Origin: Nocardia blacklockiae | Lineage (GTDB): Bacteria; Actinomycetota; Actinomycetes; Mycobacteriales; Mycobacteriaceae | NCBI RefSeq assembly: GCF_015477355.1 | Contig: NZ_JADLRJ010000010.1 | Location: forward strand, 1 to 64,000 | Direction of reading: 5' to 3' | Length of the DNA stretch: 64,000 nt | Part shown: piece by piece, positions 8,771 to 17,865 of the stretch | How the letters are laid out: each line of letters begins with the position of its first letter | Numbering within the stretch: the first letter of the stretch is position 1 | Translations under genes and position numbers: made by a program | Notes under the pieces: generated by a model | The model's input: only the letters and a program-made list of their open reading frames with translations | Database searches by the model: none | What the model was told of the DNA's origin: nothing

Positions 8771-9468
8771 GCCTCGTCGCGCAAACCCGACAGCGCGGTG
8801 ACGAGCAACCGCAAACCGAAGCCGAACTCCTCCTCGAGCCGACCCGAGGGCAGGACATCGGCAACGGCCAGCGTGGCCGGGAAGGTGGCCGGATCGAGGC
8901 GGCGGTAGAACGCGGCGATCGCCGCGGGCTCCGCCTGCGCCAGTTCGTCGTGCGCGGGCAACTGCGCCGCGAACCCCAGGACGAAACGGGCGATGGTGGC
9001 ATACGCGCGTGCCGCGGTCACCGGAGAGAAGCCGCTGGCCAGCAAGAACTCGAGAAAACGCTCGCGATGCAGCATCGCGTTCGGGCCGACCGGCACCTGT
9101 TCGATGAGCAATGGCGCGATGCGCCGATGACGACTCAGAACGTCGAAGAGCCCTTGCGCCGCCGTCAGGCACGCCTGCTGCCAGTCCATTTCCCGCACCG
9201 CCACGGGATCGAATTCGATCTCACCGAAGACCCGGTCCACCACATGCGCCACCAGCTCGCCACGGTTGGCCACCGCACGGTAGAGAGTCGCGGTACCGGT
9301 GTCCAGTCGCTGGGCGAGCGTGCGCATCGATAACGCCTCGGCCCCCTCCTCGTCGACAATGCGCAACGCCGCGTCGATGATTCGATCGAACGGAAGTCGT
9401 GGCCGCCCGGGAGCGCGACGCGCTTTGCCTTCGGAGGCGGATGGGGCGCTGGAATCGGCAGTAGTCAC
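8767..9468 (-). CDS. TetR/AcrR family regulator
   Basis: 233-aa regulator with an N-terminal TetR helix-turn-helix (RIIDAALRIVDEEGAEALSMRTLAQ, then LDTGTATLYRAVANRGELV) and a TetR_C_1-like ligand domain. It starts with GTG at 9468. The stop lies inside the -35 region of the hydrolase operon promoter, so it is directly upstream of its probable target. Expected to be a repressor released by a pathway substrate or intermediate. Confidence 0.9.
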   Translation of the reverse strand: MTTADSSAPSASEGKARRAPGRPRLPFDRIIDAALRIVDEEGAEALSMRTLAQRLDTGTATLYRAVANRGELVAHVVDRVFGEIEFDPVAVREMDWQQACLTAAQGLFDVLSRHRRIAPLLIEQVPVGPNAMLHRERFLEFLLASGFSPVTAARAYATIARFVLGFAAQLPAHDELAQAEPAAIAAFYRRLDPATFPATLAVADVLPSGRLEEEFGFGLRLLVTALSGLRDEA

Positions 9469-9588
9469 CGTCCCAGTGTCTCAACACCGGGCCGCGCGGC
9501 AGTGGCCGAGGAGCGCGTCGCCACCGATAGGGAATGTGGGCAATCGGCTCCGGCTGCTCGGCATCGACGATGAGCCAGGTATCTGCGT

Positions 9589-10248
9589 TTAGGCGGCCGA
9601 GTTGCCGAGGGTTTCGTCCAGTGCGGGTAAGGGGCGCCGGCAGATTTCGCGAGCTTCCTCGGGTGGGAGGCCGAACATCCGCAGCAGGTCCTCGGTTACC
9701 TGATCGGCGGCCTCGCCATCGTCGCGTTCCGGCTGGGCGTGGAGCAGCTGCCCGAGGCATATCGCGACGCCGGCGACGACGGTCATGGCCAGCTCGGGGT
9801 CTCGAACGTCGAAACGCCCGGCGGCGACCGCGGCCTCGATGTCACGTCGCGCCCGGGGCGCCAGACCCTTGTCCGAGCTTGCGAGGTTGAGCCCGTCGTT
9901 GAGAATGACCTTGCTGAGGGTGGGATTTCGGCGGTGCAGGCGGCCGGTGAGGCGAAAGCTCTGCGCGAAGACCTGGGCTGGATCCTCCACGTCGTCGCAC
10001 AACAGGTCCAGGAGTGCGCCGTGGTGGTCGAGCGCCTCCTCGACGGCGGTTCGGAACAGTTCCTCGCGGCTCTGGAAATGGTTGTAGAACGAGCCCATTC
10101 CGACGTCGGCGGCCTGGGTGATCTCGAGGATCGGCACGTTGAGCTTGCCCTCGGCCAGCAGGGATTGCGCCGCTCCGACCAGTGCGGCACGGGTGCGTGC
10201 CTTGCGGCGTTCGAGGCGGTTGGGCTCCGAACCGTTGCCTGCGGTCAT
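9589..10248 (-). CDS. TetR/AcrR family regulator, divergent from the dioxygenase operon
   Basis: 219-aa TetR protein: RRKARTRAALVGAAQSLLAEG, then helix-turn-helix with VGMGSFYNHFQSREELF. The ATG at 10248 was chosen because GAGGG lies at good spacing; an in-frame ATG at 10281 is possible. It faces away from the operon starting at 10382, and two copies of a TGACG-N4-CGTCA palindrome lie between them, so it probably represses that operon and itself. Confidence 0.88.
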   Translation of the reverse strand: MTAGNGSEPNRLERRKARTRAALVGAAQSLLAEGKLNVPILEITQAADVGMGSFYNHFQSREELFRTAVEEALDHHGALLDLLCDDVEDPAQVFAQSFRLTGRLHRRNPTLSKVILNDGLNLASSDKGLAPRARRDIEAAVAAGRFDVRDPELAMTVVAGVAICLGQLLHAQPERDDGEAADQVTEDLLRMFGLPPEEAREICRRPLPALDETLGNSAA

Positions 10249-10299
10249 CGATTCACCCTCTCTGGCGTGCTTGCCCGCCATCGTAACCTTGCCACTCAA

Positions 10300-10319
10300 T
10301 TTTGACGGAATCGTCAAAA
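10300..10319. promoter_or_regulatory. TetR operator 1 (TTTTGACG-N4-CGTCAAAA)
   Basis: Perfect inverted repeat with 8-base arms and spacer GAAT, in the divergent region between the TetR gene and the dioxygenase operon. Its core TGACG-N4-CGTCA is repeated at 10347-10360. Confidence 0.75.
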
Positions 10320-10346
10320 CCTATTGACTGACGCCTCTCTCGTAAG

Positions 10347-10360
10347 TGACGATACCGTCA
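10347..10360. promoter_or_regulatory. TetR operator 2 (TGACG-ATAC-CGTCA)
   Basis: Second copy of the TGACG-N4-CGTCA palindrome, 22 bases before the ATG at 10382 and just downstream of a TTGACT (10324-10329) that could serve as -35. Occupancy here would block the rightward promoter. Confidence 0.7.
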
Positions 10361-10381
10361 GTACATGGAAGGGGGTGGTCG

Positions 10382-11515
10382 ATGAACGGCCATCACGATG
10401 CACACGCCGGATTACACAGCGAGCACGGCGCGCTGGCGGGCGAGCATCCCGGACGTGCGCGCAATCCCGTGATCAAGGTGCTCGACCTGGCCTGGCTGGA
10501 GTTCGAGAAGCCCGATCTGGACGCGGCGGAAACCTTCGCCCACGCTTTCGGGTTCACGACCGCGATGCGGACGGCCGACGAGGTGCAACTGCGCGGAACC
10601 GACCCGGGCTCGCCCTGTGTACTCGTCCGCAGTGGCGGCCGCTCGCGTTTCCTCGGTCCGGCCTTCCGGGCCGCCGATTCCGCCGACCTGCTGCGACTCG
10701 CGGAAGCGACCGGCACGCGAGCCGTGGCGCTGCCGGAGTCGCTGGGCGGGTCGACCGTTGATCTCGCGGACCCGAGCCGTCTGCGCGTACGGGTGGTCGC
10801 GGGCACGCACGAACTGGAGGCCCTGCCCAGCCAGCGGCCACGTCTGCTCAACGTCGGGCACGAGGTGTCGCGCGTCAACGACACCCAGCGGCCGCCTCGG
10901 GTACCGGCGCGCGTGCAGCGGCTCGGTCACGTGGTGGTCCAGACGACGAGGTATCGGGAGACGCTCGATTGGTATCTGGAGCACCTGGGTCTGATCGTCA
11001 GCGACTTCCTCTATTACCCGGGTCAGCGTGACAGCGGTCCGGCGATGAGCTTCATCCGCTGCGACCGCGGTTCGGTGCCCGCGGATCACCACACACTGGC
11101 GCTGACATTGGGACCGTCGAACCGCTACGTGCACTCGGCGTATCAGGTCGCCGACATCGACGCGCTCGCGGCCGGTGGCGAATATCTGCGTGAGCAGGGC
11201 TATCGCCGATCGTGGGGGATAGGCCGCCACATTCAGGGCAGCCAGATCTTCGACTACTGGCGCGATCCCGACGGCTTTCTGGTCGAGCATTTCAGCGACG
11301 GCGACATGTTCGACTGCACCCTCGAGCCGGGCTGGGCGCCGATGAGCGCTTCCGGTCTGGCGCAGTGGGGGCCGCCCGCGACCAAGGACTTCCTCGGCAT
11401 CAAGCCCGGTCTCGACGCGTTGCGCGAAGTGCGCTCGACCCTCGACGCGCTGCGCGAGGACAACGAATTCGATCTCCGCCGCCTGCGCGGCCTGTGGAAA
11501 GTGGCCAATTCATGA
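10382..11515 (+). CDS. extradiol ring-cleavage dioxygenase (two-domain VOC fold)
   Basis: 377-aa member of the 2,3-dihydroxybiphenyl/catechol 2,3-dioxygenase superfamily, with two VOC domains. The catalytic C-terminal domain shows three metal ligands in order: His in RLGHVVV, His in DHHTLALT and Glu in LVEHFSDGD, the 2-His-1-Glu facial triad. It should open a catechol-type ring next to the hydroxyls. The ATG at 10382 follows a GGAAGGGGG ribosome site. First gene of the rightward operon; the next start overlaps its stop (ATGA). Confidence 0.9.
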   Translation: MNGHHDAHAGLHSEHGALAGEHPGRARNPVIKVLDLAWLEFEKPDLDAAETFAHAFGFTTAMRTADEVQLRGTDPGSPCVLVRSGGRSRFLGPAFRAADSADLLRLAEATGTRAVALPESLGGSTVDLADPSRLRVRVVAGTHELEALPSQRPRLLNVGHEVSRVNDTQRPPRVPARVQRLGHVVVQTTRYRETLDWYLEHLGLIVSDFLYYPGQRDSGPAMSFIRCDRGSVPADHHTLALTLGPSNRYVHSAYQVADIDALAAGGEYLREQGYRRSWGIGRHIQGSQIFDYWRDPDGFLVEHFSDGDMFDCTLEPGWAPMSASGLAQWGPPATKDFLGIKPGLDALREVRSTLDALREDNEFDLRRLRGLWKVANS

Positions 11516-12450
11516 GCACATCCGTCCTCCGCACCGCCGACGCCTGGTGGGTGCGAACACCGGCGGGCGCGGCTCGCGTCGACACGGTCGCGACGACCAC
11601 CCGGGAGCTGCTGGCCGACCGTGCCGCGATCACCACCGCAGCCGCCAGTTCGGACACCGTTCCGCCGGAAAGCCTTTCGCTGATCTCTCCGGTGACCGCA
11701 CCGTGCCGCGTCGTGGCGCAGATGACGAATTTCGTCTCGCACGTGAAGGACTCGGGCATGGATCCCGAGACCGTACCGTTGACCTTCTTCCGCAAGGCCT
11801 CCGGATCGATCAGCGGACCCCACGACGACATCATCCGGCCCGCGCACGTGCGGCTGCTCGACTACGAAGTGGAGATCGGCCTCGTGTTCGGCCGCGACAT
11901 GCCGGTCGGCTCCGACGTCTCGGCGGAGAACCTCGCGGACTACATTGCGGGCCTGGTAATCACGAACGACATCTCGGCCCGCGATGTCCAGCTGCCGAAA
12001 ACGCAGTTCTACGAGGCGAAGTCGTACCCCACCTTCACTCCGGTAGGCCCGGAGCTGGTGCTGCTGGACGCCGATGAGCTGAAGCGGTTCGAGGATCTGC
12101 GGCTGCGGCTGTGGGTCAACGGTCGACCGCGGCAGAACATGACGGTCGCGGACATGATCTACCGGCCGGTGGAGGCCCTGCGGGAGCTGACTCGTTTTCA
12201 ACGGATGGATGCCGGGGACCTGCTGCTGACCGGCACTCCCGTCGGCACCGCCATCAGCGCGCCACCGAAGGTGGCGGAAATCATCGGCTCGCTGCTGCCG
12301 CCGAAGATCAAGTGGCAGTTGTTCTTCCGTGGCCAGGCCAAGAATCCGAAGTATCTGAAGGACGGCGACGTGGTCGAGGCGGCGATCGGCACCGACGACG
12401 GCGCCATCGACCTGGGTCGTCAGCGCACGATCGTGAGGTACGCCCGATGA
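11512..12450 (+). CDS. fumarylacetoacetate hydrolase family protein
   Basis: 312-aa FAA hydrolase-family protein. The metal-binding core is LLDYEVEIGLVFGR, with ITNDISARDVQ, KSYPTFTPVGPELV and LLTGTPVGTAI. Relatives hydrolyse or decarboxylate/hydrate ring-cleavage products (2-hydroxymuconate type, acylpyruvates). The start overlaps the dioxygenase by four bases and the end overlaps the ligase by four, indicating a tightly coupled operon. Confidence 0.9.
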   Translation: MSTSVLRTADAWWVRTPAGAARVDTVATTTRELLADRAAITTAAASSDTVPPESLSLISPVTAPCRVVAQMTNFVSHVKDSGMDPETVPLTFFRKASGSISGPHDDIIRPAHVRLLDYEVEIGLVFGRDMPVGSDVSAENLADYIAGLVITNDISARDVQLPKTQFYEAKSYPTFTPVGPELVLLDADELKRFEDLRLRLWVNGRPRQNMTVADMIYRPVEALRELTRFQRMDAGDLLLTGTPVGTAISAPPKVAEIIGSLLPPKIKWQLFFRGQAKNPKYLKDGDVVEAAIGTDDGAIDLGRQRTIVRYAR

Positions 12451-14360
12451 CCGACCGATCGATGATCGCGACCTCGACCGAGGAACTGCTCTGGCCCCGC
12501 TACGCCGGTCCGGAAGACCTCACGGCCGTCGAAGCCGTGCCGTTGGCGGCACGCGGGCTACCCGAAACCGCCTACGACCTGCTGACCCGCGCGGCGACAC
12601 GGTGGCCCGGAAGGACCGCGGTGACCGTGCTGCCGGACGCGGAGCATTGGCGAGAGCCGTTGCGGCGCACCTACTCCGAACTGCTGGCCGAGGTCCACCG
12701 ATATGCCAACCTGCTGCACGAGCTGGGCGCGCGCCGCACCGATGCGGTCGCGCTCATCGCGCCCAACTGTGCGCAGTTGCTCCCCGCCACCCTCGCCGCG
12801 CAGCTGGCGGGCATCGCCGCGCCGATCAATGGCGGTCTGTCACCGCACCATGTCGCCGAGCTGCTGCGCCGTTCGGGGGCTCGGGTTCTGATCTGCGCCG
12901 GCCCGGAACTCGCACCCGATATCTGGACCGCGGCAAGCGATCTGGCCGCCCACGGGCTGCTGGATGCTTTGCTGGTCTTGCGTCCGACAGCCGCCCCGGA
13001 TCCTGCTCCGCTCTTGCCCCCGATCGGGGATCTGCTGATCGGCTACCTCGACGTCCTTGCCGCCCAACAGGATTCGACCGGGTTCCGCGGTGAGCCACCC
13101 GCGGCCGCGGATCTGGCGGCGCTGTTCCATACCGGCGGGACGACCGGCGTGCCGAAGCTGGCGGCGCACCGTCACTCCGGTGAGGTCGCCAACGCCTGGA
13201 TGATCGCCGCCAACTCCCTGCTCGACGAGGACTCCGCGATCTTCGCCGCGCTGCCGCTGTTCCACGTCAACGCTCTGGTCGTCACCTTGCTCGCGCCGCT
13301 GTTCCGCGGCCAGCCGGTGGTGTGGGCCGGTCCGCTGGGGTACCGGGACATCGCGTTGTACGGCCAATTCTGGAAGATTGTGGCGCACTTCCGAATCGCC
13401 GCGATGAGCGCGGTGCCGACGGTGTACGCGGTGCTGGCGCAATGTCGCGTCGACGCCGACATCTCGAGCCTGCGCTACGCGATGGTCGGTGCGTCGCCAC
13501 TGCCACCCGCGGTGCGCGAGAACTTCCAGCGCCACACCGGCGTGACCCTGGTGGAGGGCTACGGGCTCACCGAAGCCACCTGCGCGACCGCGCGCAGCTT
13601 CCCCGACCTGCCGCGACCCGGCGCGGTCGGGCAGCGCATGCCCTATCAGCAGGTCGGGGTCGTCCGCACCGCCGAGGACGGACCGTGGCAACGGCTGCCG
13701 GTGGGGGAGACCGGCGTGCTGGTGATCAGCGGGCCCACCGTTTTCGCCGGGTATGTGACCGGCCACGACGAACACGGCCACCATCTCGACGGGCTGGGCA
13801 CCGTGGTCGACGGCTGGCTCAGCACCGGAGATCTGGCTCACCTCGACGAGGACGGCTTCATTCATCTGCACGGTCGCGCAAAGGATCTCATCATCCGGGG
13901 CGGGCACAATATCGATCCGGCGACGATCGAGGACGCGTTGCTGAGCCACCCGCAGGTCAGCGCAGCCGCAGCGGTGGGCAGACCGGACGCGCACGCCGGT
14001 GAGGTCCCGGTCGCCTACGTCGTCACCTCCGGTACCGATGTCACCGAGGAGGACTTGGTGGCGTGGGCCGCCGAGCGCGTGCACGAACGCGCGGCCGCGC
14101 CCAGAACCGTCACGTTCCTCGACGCGCTGCCCGTCACCGACGTCGGCAAACCCTACAAGCTGGGTCTGCGCGCGGACGCGACCCGCCGTGAACTGCTCGA
14201 TGCGCTCGCCACGATCTCCGGCATCTGCGGCGTCAACGCCGTGGTCGACGACGGGACGATCGTCGCCACCGTCACGGTCGCGCCCGACGCCGATCGGACC
14301 GCGGCCGAGGCGACGCTCGGCCGCTACGCGATCGACTGGAAACTCGAGGTACAGCAATGA
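12447..14360 (+). CDS. AMP-forming acyl-CoA ligase
   Basis: 637-aa ANL-superfamily ligase. It has the P-loop-like FHTGGTTGVPKLA, the A5 motif VEGYGLTEATC, the A7/A8 region STGDLAHLDEDGFIHLHGRAKDLIIRGG (broken by hinge residues), and a C-terminal TDVGKPYKLGLR lysine. It should activate a carboxylate (aromatic, alicyclic or fatty side chain) to its CoA thioester. The last ~75 residues (about GICGVNAVVDDG onward) extend past the usual end and look like a small appended domain. Confidence 0.9.
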   Translation: MTDRSMIATSTEELLWPRYAGPEDLTAVEAVPLAARGLPETAYDLLTRAATRWPGRTAVTVLPDAEHWREPLRRTYSELLAEVHRYANLLHELGARRTDAVALIAPNCAQLLPATLAAQLAGIAAPINGGLSPHHVAELLRRSGARVLICAGPELAPDIWTAASDLAAHGLLDALLVLRPTAAPDPAPLLPPIGDLLIGYLDVLAAQQDSTGFRGEPPAAADLAALFHTGGTTGVPKLAAHRHSGEVANAWMIAANSLLDEDSAIFAALPLFHVNALVVTLLAPLFRGQPVVWAGPLGYRDIALYGQFWKIVAHFRIAAMSAVPTVYAVLAQCRVDADISSLRYAMVGASPLPPAVRENFQRHTGVTLVEGYGLTEATCATARSFPDLPRPGAVGQRMPYQQVGVVRTAEDGPWQRLPVGETGVLVISGPTVFAGYVTGHDEHGHHLDGLGTVVDGWLSTGDLAHLDEDGFIHLHGRAKDLIIRGGHNIDPATIEDALLSHPQVSAAAAVGRPDAHAGEVPVAYVVTSGTDVTEEDLVAWAAERVHERAAAPRTVTFLDALPVTDVGKPYKLGLRADATRRELLDALATISGICGVNAVVDDGTIVATVTVAPDADRTAAEATLGRYAIDWKLEVQQ

Positions 14361-14713
14361 GAATCGCGTCGATGGTGCTCGCGGGCCTGCTCGCGGCGGA
14401 ATTCGCGTCCTTGGGAGCAGGCAAACTGCTGGCGGTCGCCTCGATGCGCAGGCGTGCCGAGCGGCTCGGGTACTCGACAGCCGCATATCGCGGGATCGGT
14501 GCGGTCGAGGCCGCCGCGGCCGGCGGTGTGCTGCTGGGGCTCGCCTTCCCGTCGATCGGCGTGGCGGCGGGGAGCGGGCTGGTGCTGTTGATGGCCGGTG
14601 CGATCGCCGCACACCTCCGAAACAATGACGGCCCAACGGAAATCGCGCCCGCCGCGGTCTCCGCAGTGGTTGCCGTGACGTACGTCGTCACGCTGGCGGG
14701 TGTGTTCTCGTGA
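14357..14713 (+). CDS. DoxX-like small membrane protein
   Basis: 118-aa protein with about four hydrophobic segments (SMVLAGLLAAEFASLGAGKLL, GAVEAAAAGGVLLGLAF, GSGLVLLMAGAIAAH, VSAVVAVTYVVTLAG), the layout of the DoxX/DUF4260-like group. Its role in catabolic operons is unclear, perhaps electron transfer or membrane association of oxygenases. Coupled to both neighbours by four-base overlaps. Confidence 0.7.
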   Translation: MRIASMVLAGLLAAEFASLGAGKLLAVASMRRRAERLGYSTAAYRGIGAVEAAAAGGVLLGLAFPSIGVAAGSGLVLLMAGAIAAHLRNNDGPTEIAPAAVSAVVAVTYVVTLAGVFS

Positions 14714-16275
14714 GCCCGCCGGCTGTCCCGGTCGTGATCGTCGGTGCGGGTCCGGCCGGGCTCACCACGGCCACGCTGCTGGCGCAGTACGGCGTCGAAT
14801 CGCTGGTCCTGGATCGGTGGGAAGGGGTCTACCCGCAGCCGCGGGCGGTCCACCTCGACGGCGAGGTCCGGCGAATCGTCGAACGTCTCGGCATCGGTGC
14901 GGAATTCGACACCATCTCGCGGCCCGCGTCAGGGCTGCGCCTGGTCGACCCGTATCGCCGGGTACTCGCGCAGTTCGATCGCGACCCGTCCGGAGGACGC
15001 AATGGGTTCCCCGAGGCGAATCTGTTCGATCAACCGGAGCTGGAAGCGCTCCTGCGCGCCAACCTGGACCGCTGTCCGGCCGTCACGCTGCGCGGGAACG
15101 CCGAGGTCACCGCCGTGACCGAGGAACTCGACGATGTCCGGGTGGATTTCACCGACCTGGCCACCGGTGCCGTGGAATCGGTTCGGGCGGACTACGTTCT
15201 GGGCTGCGACGGCGCGCACAGCCTGGTGCGCGCGGCCATCGGCGCGCGCATGCGGAATCTGCGATTCGAGCAGCGCTGGCTCGTCGTCGACATCGCCACA
15301 CCGGTCGAGCTGGGGCAATGGGACGGTGTGCACCAGGTCTGCGATCCCGGACGGGCGGCGACCTACATGCGCATCGGTCCGACCCGCTATCGGTGGGAAT
15401 TTCGCTTGCGTCCCACCGAAACGGTGGCGGATTACCGAGACATCTCCAGGCTCTGGCCGTTGCTGTCGCCGTGGTTCGATGGAAAAGACCGCGAGAGCGT
15501 CGAATTGGTGCGGGTCGCGGAGTACACATTCCGTGCGCAGCTGGCCGATCGATGGCGGCGCGGACGGGTGTTCCTGCTCGGCGATGCCGCGCATCTCACG
15601 CCCCCTTTCATCGGGCAGGGCATGGGAGCTGGTATGCGAGATGCGGCGAATCTCAGTTGGAAACTCGCCGGGGTGCTGCACGGCCACCTGCCCGACACTC
15701 TGCTCGATACCTATGAAGCCGAGCGAAAGCCCCACGCGCGTGCCATGATCCGGCTCGCCAAGCTCACCGGACTGACGATGACCGAGGGCGGTGAACTCGG
15801 CAACCGGCTGCGCCGCCTCATCGCGCCGAGGCTGCACTGGATACCCGGCCTCTCCCGGATAGTCGCCAACGGCGAGTCTCCGCCGCTGCATCGCTCAGCG
15901 CTCGTCGTGGCGCCGCCGCTACGCCGAGGTCTGTCCGGCCGGCTGGTGCCCAACGGCCTTCTAGGGGACCGGCGGCGTGTCGACGATGTCATCGCGGGCC
16001 GCTACGCCGTTGTCACCCTCGCCGATCCGTCGCCGGGGGACCGGACGACCGTGGCAGAACGCGGCGGCGTCGTGCTGCGCCCGGCCCCGCACACGGAGCT
16101 GTACCGCTGGTTGCGGCGCGCGGGTCCGACCGCAGTCCTGGTTCGACCGGACGGCAGCGTGCAGAGCTGCGGAAGAAGTCCGTCCGCGCTGTGCACATCA
16201 GTACCGAGGTTCACACCGAGTTCCGTTCCCGCTGCGGACGGCCGTCCCGATATTTCCAGGAGTTTCGATGCGTAA
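14710..16275 (+). CDS. FAD-dependent aromatic hydroxylase (MhpA type)
   Basis: 521-aa class A flavoprotein monooxygenase beginning with GTG at 14710, inside the DoxX stop. It shows GAGPAGLTTATLLAQYG, GCDGAHSLVR and GDAAHLTPPFIGQGMGAGMRDAANLSWKLAGVL. Relatives hydroxylate phenolic propionates before extradiol cleavage, matching the dioxygenase and FAA hydrolase in this operon. The last eight bases overlap the P450 gene. Confidence 0.9.
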   Translation: MSPPAVPVVIVGAGPAGLTTATLLAQYGVESLVLDRWEGVYPQPRAVHLDGEVRRIVERLGIGAEFDTISRPASGLRLVDPYRRVLAQFDRDPSGGRNGFPEANLFDQPELEALLRANLDRCPAVTLRGNAEVTAVTEELDDVRVDFTDLATGAVESVRADYVLGCDGAHSLVRAAIGARMRNLRFEQRWLVVDIATPVELGQWDGVHQVCDPGRAATYMRIGPTRYRWEFRLRPTETVADYRDISRLWPLLSPWFDGKDRESVELVRVAEYTFRAQLADRWRRGRVFLLGDAAHLTPPFIGQGMGAGMRDAANLSWKLAGVLHGHLPDTLLDTYEAERKPHARAMIRLAKLTGLTMTEGGELGNRLRRLIAPRLHWIPGLSRIVANGESPPLHRSALVVAPPLRRGLSGRLVPNGLLGDRRRVDDVIAGRYAVVTLADPSPGDRTTVAERGGVVLRPAPHTELYRWLRRAGPTAVLVRPDGSVQSCGRSPSALCTSVPRFTPSSVPAADGRPDISRSFDA

Positions 16276-17452
16276 GCACGTCGATGTACCCAGCTACGAG
16301 CCGGACTTGTATTCGCCGCAGGCGATTCGGGACACCTATCCGCACTACGAACGACTGCGGAAGCTCGGCCCGGTGGTGTGGCTCGCCCGCCAGAAGGTCT
16401 ACGCACTGCCGCGGTATGCCGAATGCAAGCAGGTCCTGCGCGATGACGCGACGTTCGTCTCCGGCGCCGGCGTCGGCCTGAACCCGATCACCAACCGGCT
16501 CTCGCGCGGAACCACCTTGAACAGCGATGGCGCCGACCACGCCCGTCGTCGAGGGCTGCTGTCCCCGCACCTGACTCCGCGCGCACTCCGCACCATGCGC
16601 GAAGCCGTCGACGCGCAGGCGGACGCGGTCGTCGCCGCCGCCACCGCGAAAGGTCGCATCGACGGTGTCGAACTGGCGACCGCGCTCCCGATGTCGATCG
16701 TGCCCGATTTGATCGGCTGGCCGCACAACGGCCGCGAGAACCTTTTACGTTGGGCCGGGGCGACTTTCGACGCGCTCGGACCCATCAACCAGCAATCGGT
16801 GCGATCCGCGCCCTCCGGCATCGAGATGATGCGATTCGCTCGGCGGCTCGCCCGCGATCGCGACATCCTGCCCGGCGGGGCGGGACAAGACGTGCTGCGA
16901 GCCGGTGACGAGGGCACGATCCCACGCTCCGAGTGTCCAGCCGTGCTGATCGACTACTTGGCGCCGTCGTTGGACACCACGATCAGCGCGATCGCGAGCG
17001 CGTTGTCGCTGCTGGCCGCCCATCCCGAACAATGGCGGCTGCTGAAATCGGATCCGTCGCTGATTCCCAACACGGTGAACGAGGTCGTCCGATACGAATC
17101 TCCGATCCGCGCGTTCTCACGCAAAGCGGTCCGTGATGCCGAGATCGCCGGAACGCCGATCGAGGCGGGAGCGCGGGTCGTGGTCATCTACGGTTCGGCC
17201 AATCGTGACCCACTCGAATGGGAATCCCCGGACACCTTCGACATTCGCCGCGACGCCGCCCGTCAACTCGGATTCGGCCACGGCACCCATGGCTGCGCGG
17301 GCCAGGGACTCGCCCGCCTCGAGACCCAAGCCATCCTGCGTGCGCTGATCGAACGCGTCGACCGCATCGAGGTGGCCGGAGAGCCCGAATGGGCGATGAA
17401 CAACATCATCCACCGTTACGCGCGTTTGCCGCTGCGACTCTTCCCTGCCTGA
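16268..17452 (+). CDS. cytochrome P450
   Basis: 394-aa bacterial class I P450. The heme loop FGHGTHGCAGQGLARLE has the ligand Cys343, the K-helix ExxR is EVVRYESPIR, and the I-helix oxygen-activation region is LAPSLDTTIS. The ATG at 16268 has AGGAG upstream and overlaps the hydroxylase by eight bases. The ferredoxin at 17466 is its obvious electron donor. Likely hydroxylates the substrate early in the pathway. Confidence 0.93.
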   Translation: MRKHVDVPSYEPDLYSPQAIRDTYPHYERLRKLGPVVWLARQKVYALPRYAECKQVLRDDATFVSGAGVGLNPITNRLSRGTTLNSDGADHARRRGLLSPHLTPRALRTMREAVDAQADAVVAAATAKGRIDGVELATALPMSIVPDLIGWPHNGRENLLRWAGATFDALGPINQQSVRSAPSGIEMMRFARRLARDRDILPGGAGQDVLRAGDEGTIPRSECPAVLIDYLAPSLDTTISAIASALSLLAAHPEQWRLLKSDPSLIPNTVNEVVRYESPIRAFSRKAVRDAEIAGTPIEAGARVVVIYGSANRDPLEWESPDTFDIRRDAARQLGFGHGTHGCAGQGLARLETQAILRALIERVDRIEVAGEPEWAMNNIIHRYARLPLRLFPA

Positions 17453-17465
17453 AGGAGGCACTCCG

Positions 17466-17663
17466 ATGAAAGTCATCATCGACTACGACCGCTGTGAGGG
17501 ACACGGGCTGTGCGCCGAACAAGCCCCGGCGGTGTTCGGTCTCGACGACGACGCCGAACTGATCTATCACTTCGCCGGCGGCGAAGTGCCCGGCGACCAG
17601 GTCGACGCCGCTCGTGCGGCCATCGTTTCCTGTCCGGTCGCAGCCTTGCGGGCATCGTCGTGA
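17466..17663 (+). CDS. P450-type ferredoxin (CxxHxxC type)
   Basis: 65-aa single-cluster ferredoxin, MKVIIDYDRCEGHGLC... with a later SCPVAAL. The cluster motif is Cys-Glu-Gly-His-Gly-Leu-Cys plus a distal Cys-Pro, so the second Cys of a [4Fe-4S] motif is replaced by His, as in many actinobacterial P450 ferredoxins. It lies 13 bases after the P450 with an AAGGAGG ribosome site. A dedicated reductase seems to be missing: the next frame is a broken remnant. Confidence 0.9.
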   Translation: MKVIIDYDRCEGHGLCAEQAPAVFGLDDDAELIYHFAGGEVPGDQVDAARAAIVSCPVAALRASS

Positions 17664-17855
17664 GCGAGCGTCACGCCGTGGTCGTCGGTGCGCCCATCGC
17701 TGGTGTCACCGCGGCCCGCGAGTTGCGGGCGCTCCCACGGCGCCGACGAGATCGTCGCACTCACCCCCGTCCCGGACCCCACCGGAAAGGCACTGGCGGG
17801 AACAGTACGGAACGTGTCGCTTCCGACACTGCTGATCGGCGAGGCGCGACCATAA
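17660..17855 (+). pseudogene. remnant of a ferredoxin-reductase-like flavoprotein start
   Basis: A GTG overlapping the ferredoxin stop opens SERHAVVVGAPIAGVTAARELRA, a typical FAD Rossmann start of ferredoxin reductases. The frame then breaks near 17725-17740. The neighbouring frame continues GADEIVALTPVPDPTGK and stops at 17855. Only about 65 codons survive against roughly 400 for the family, so both a frameshift and a large deletion are implied. The P450 must borrow a reductase encoded elsewhere. Confidence 0.65.
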
Positions 17856-17865
17856 AGTTCTCGAT

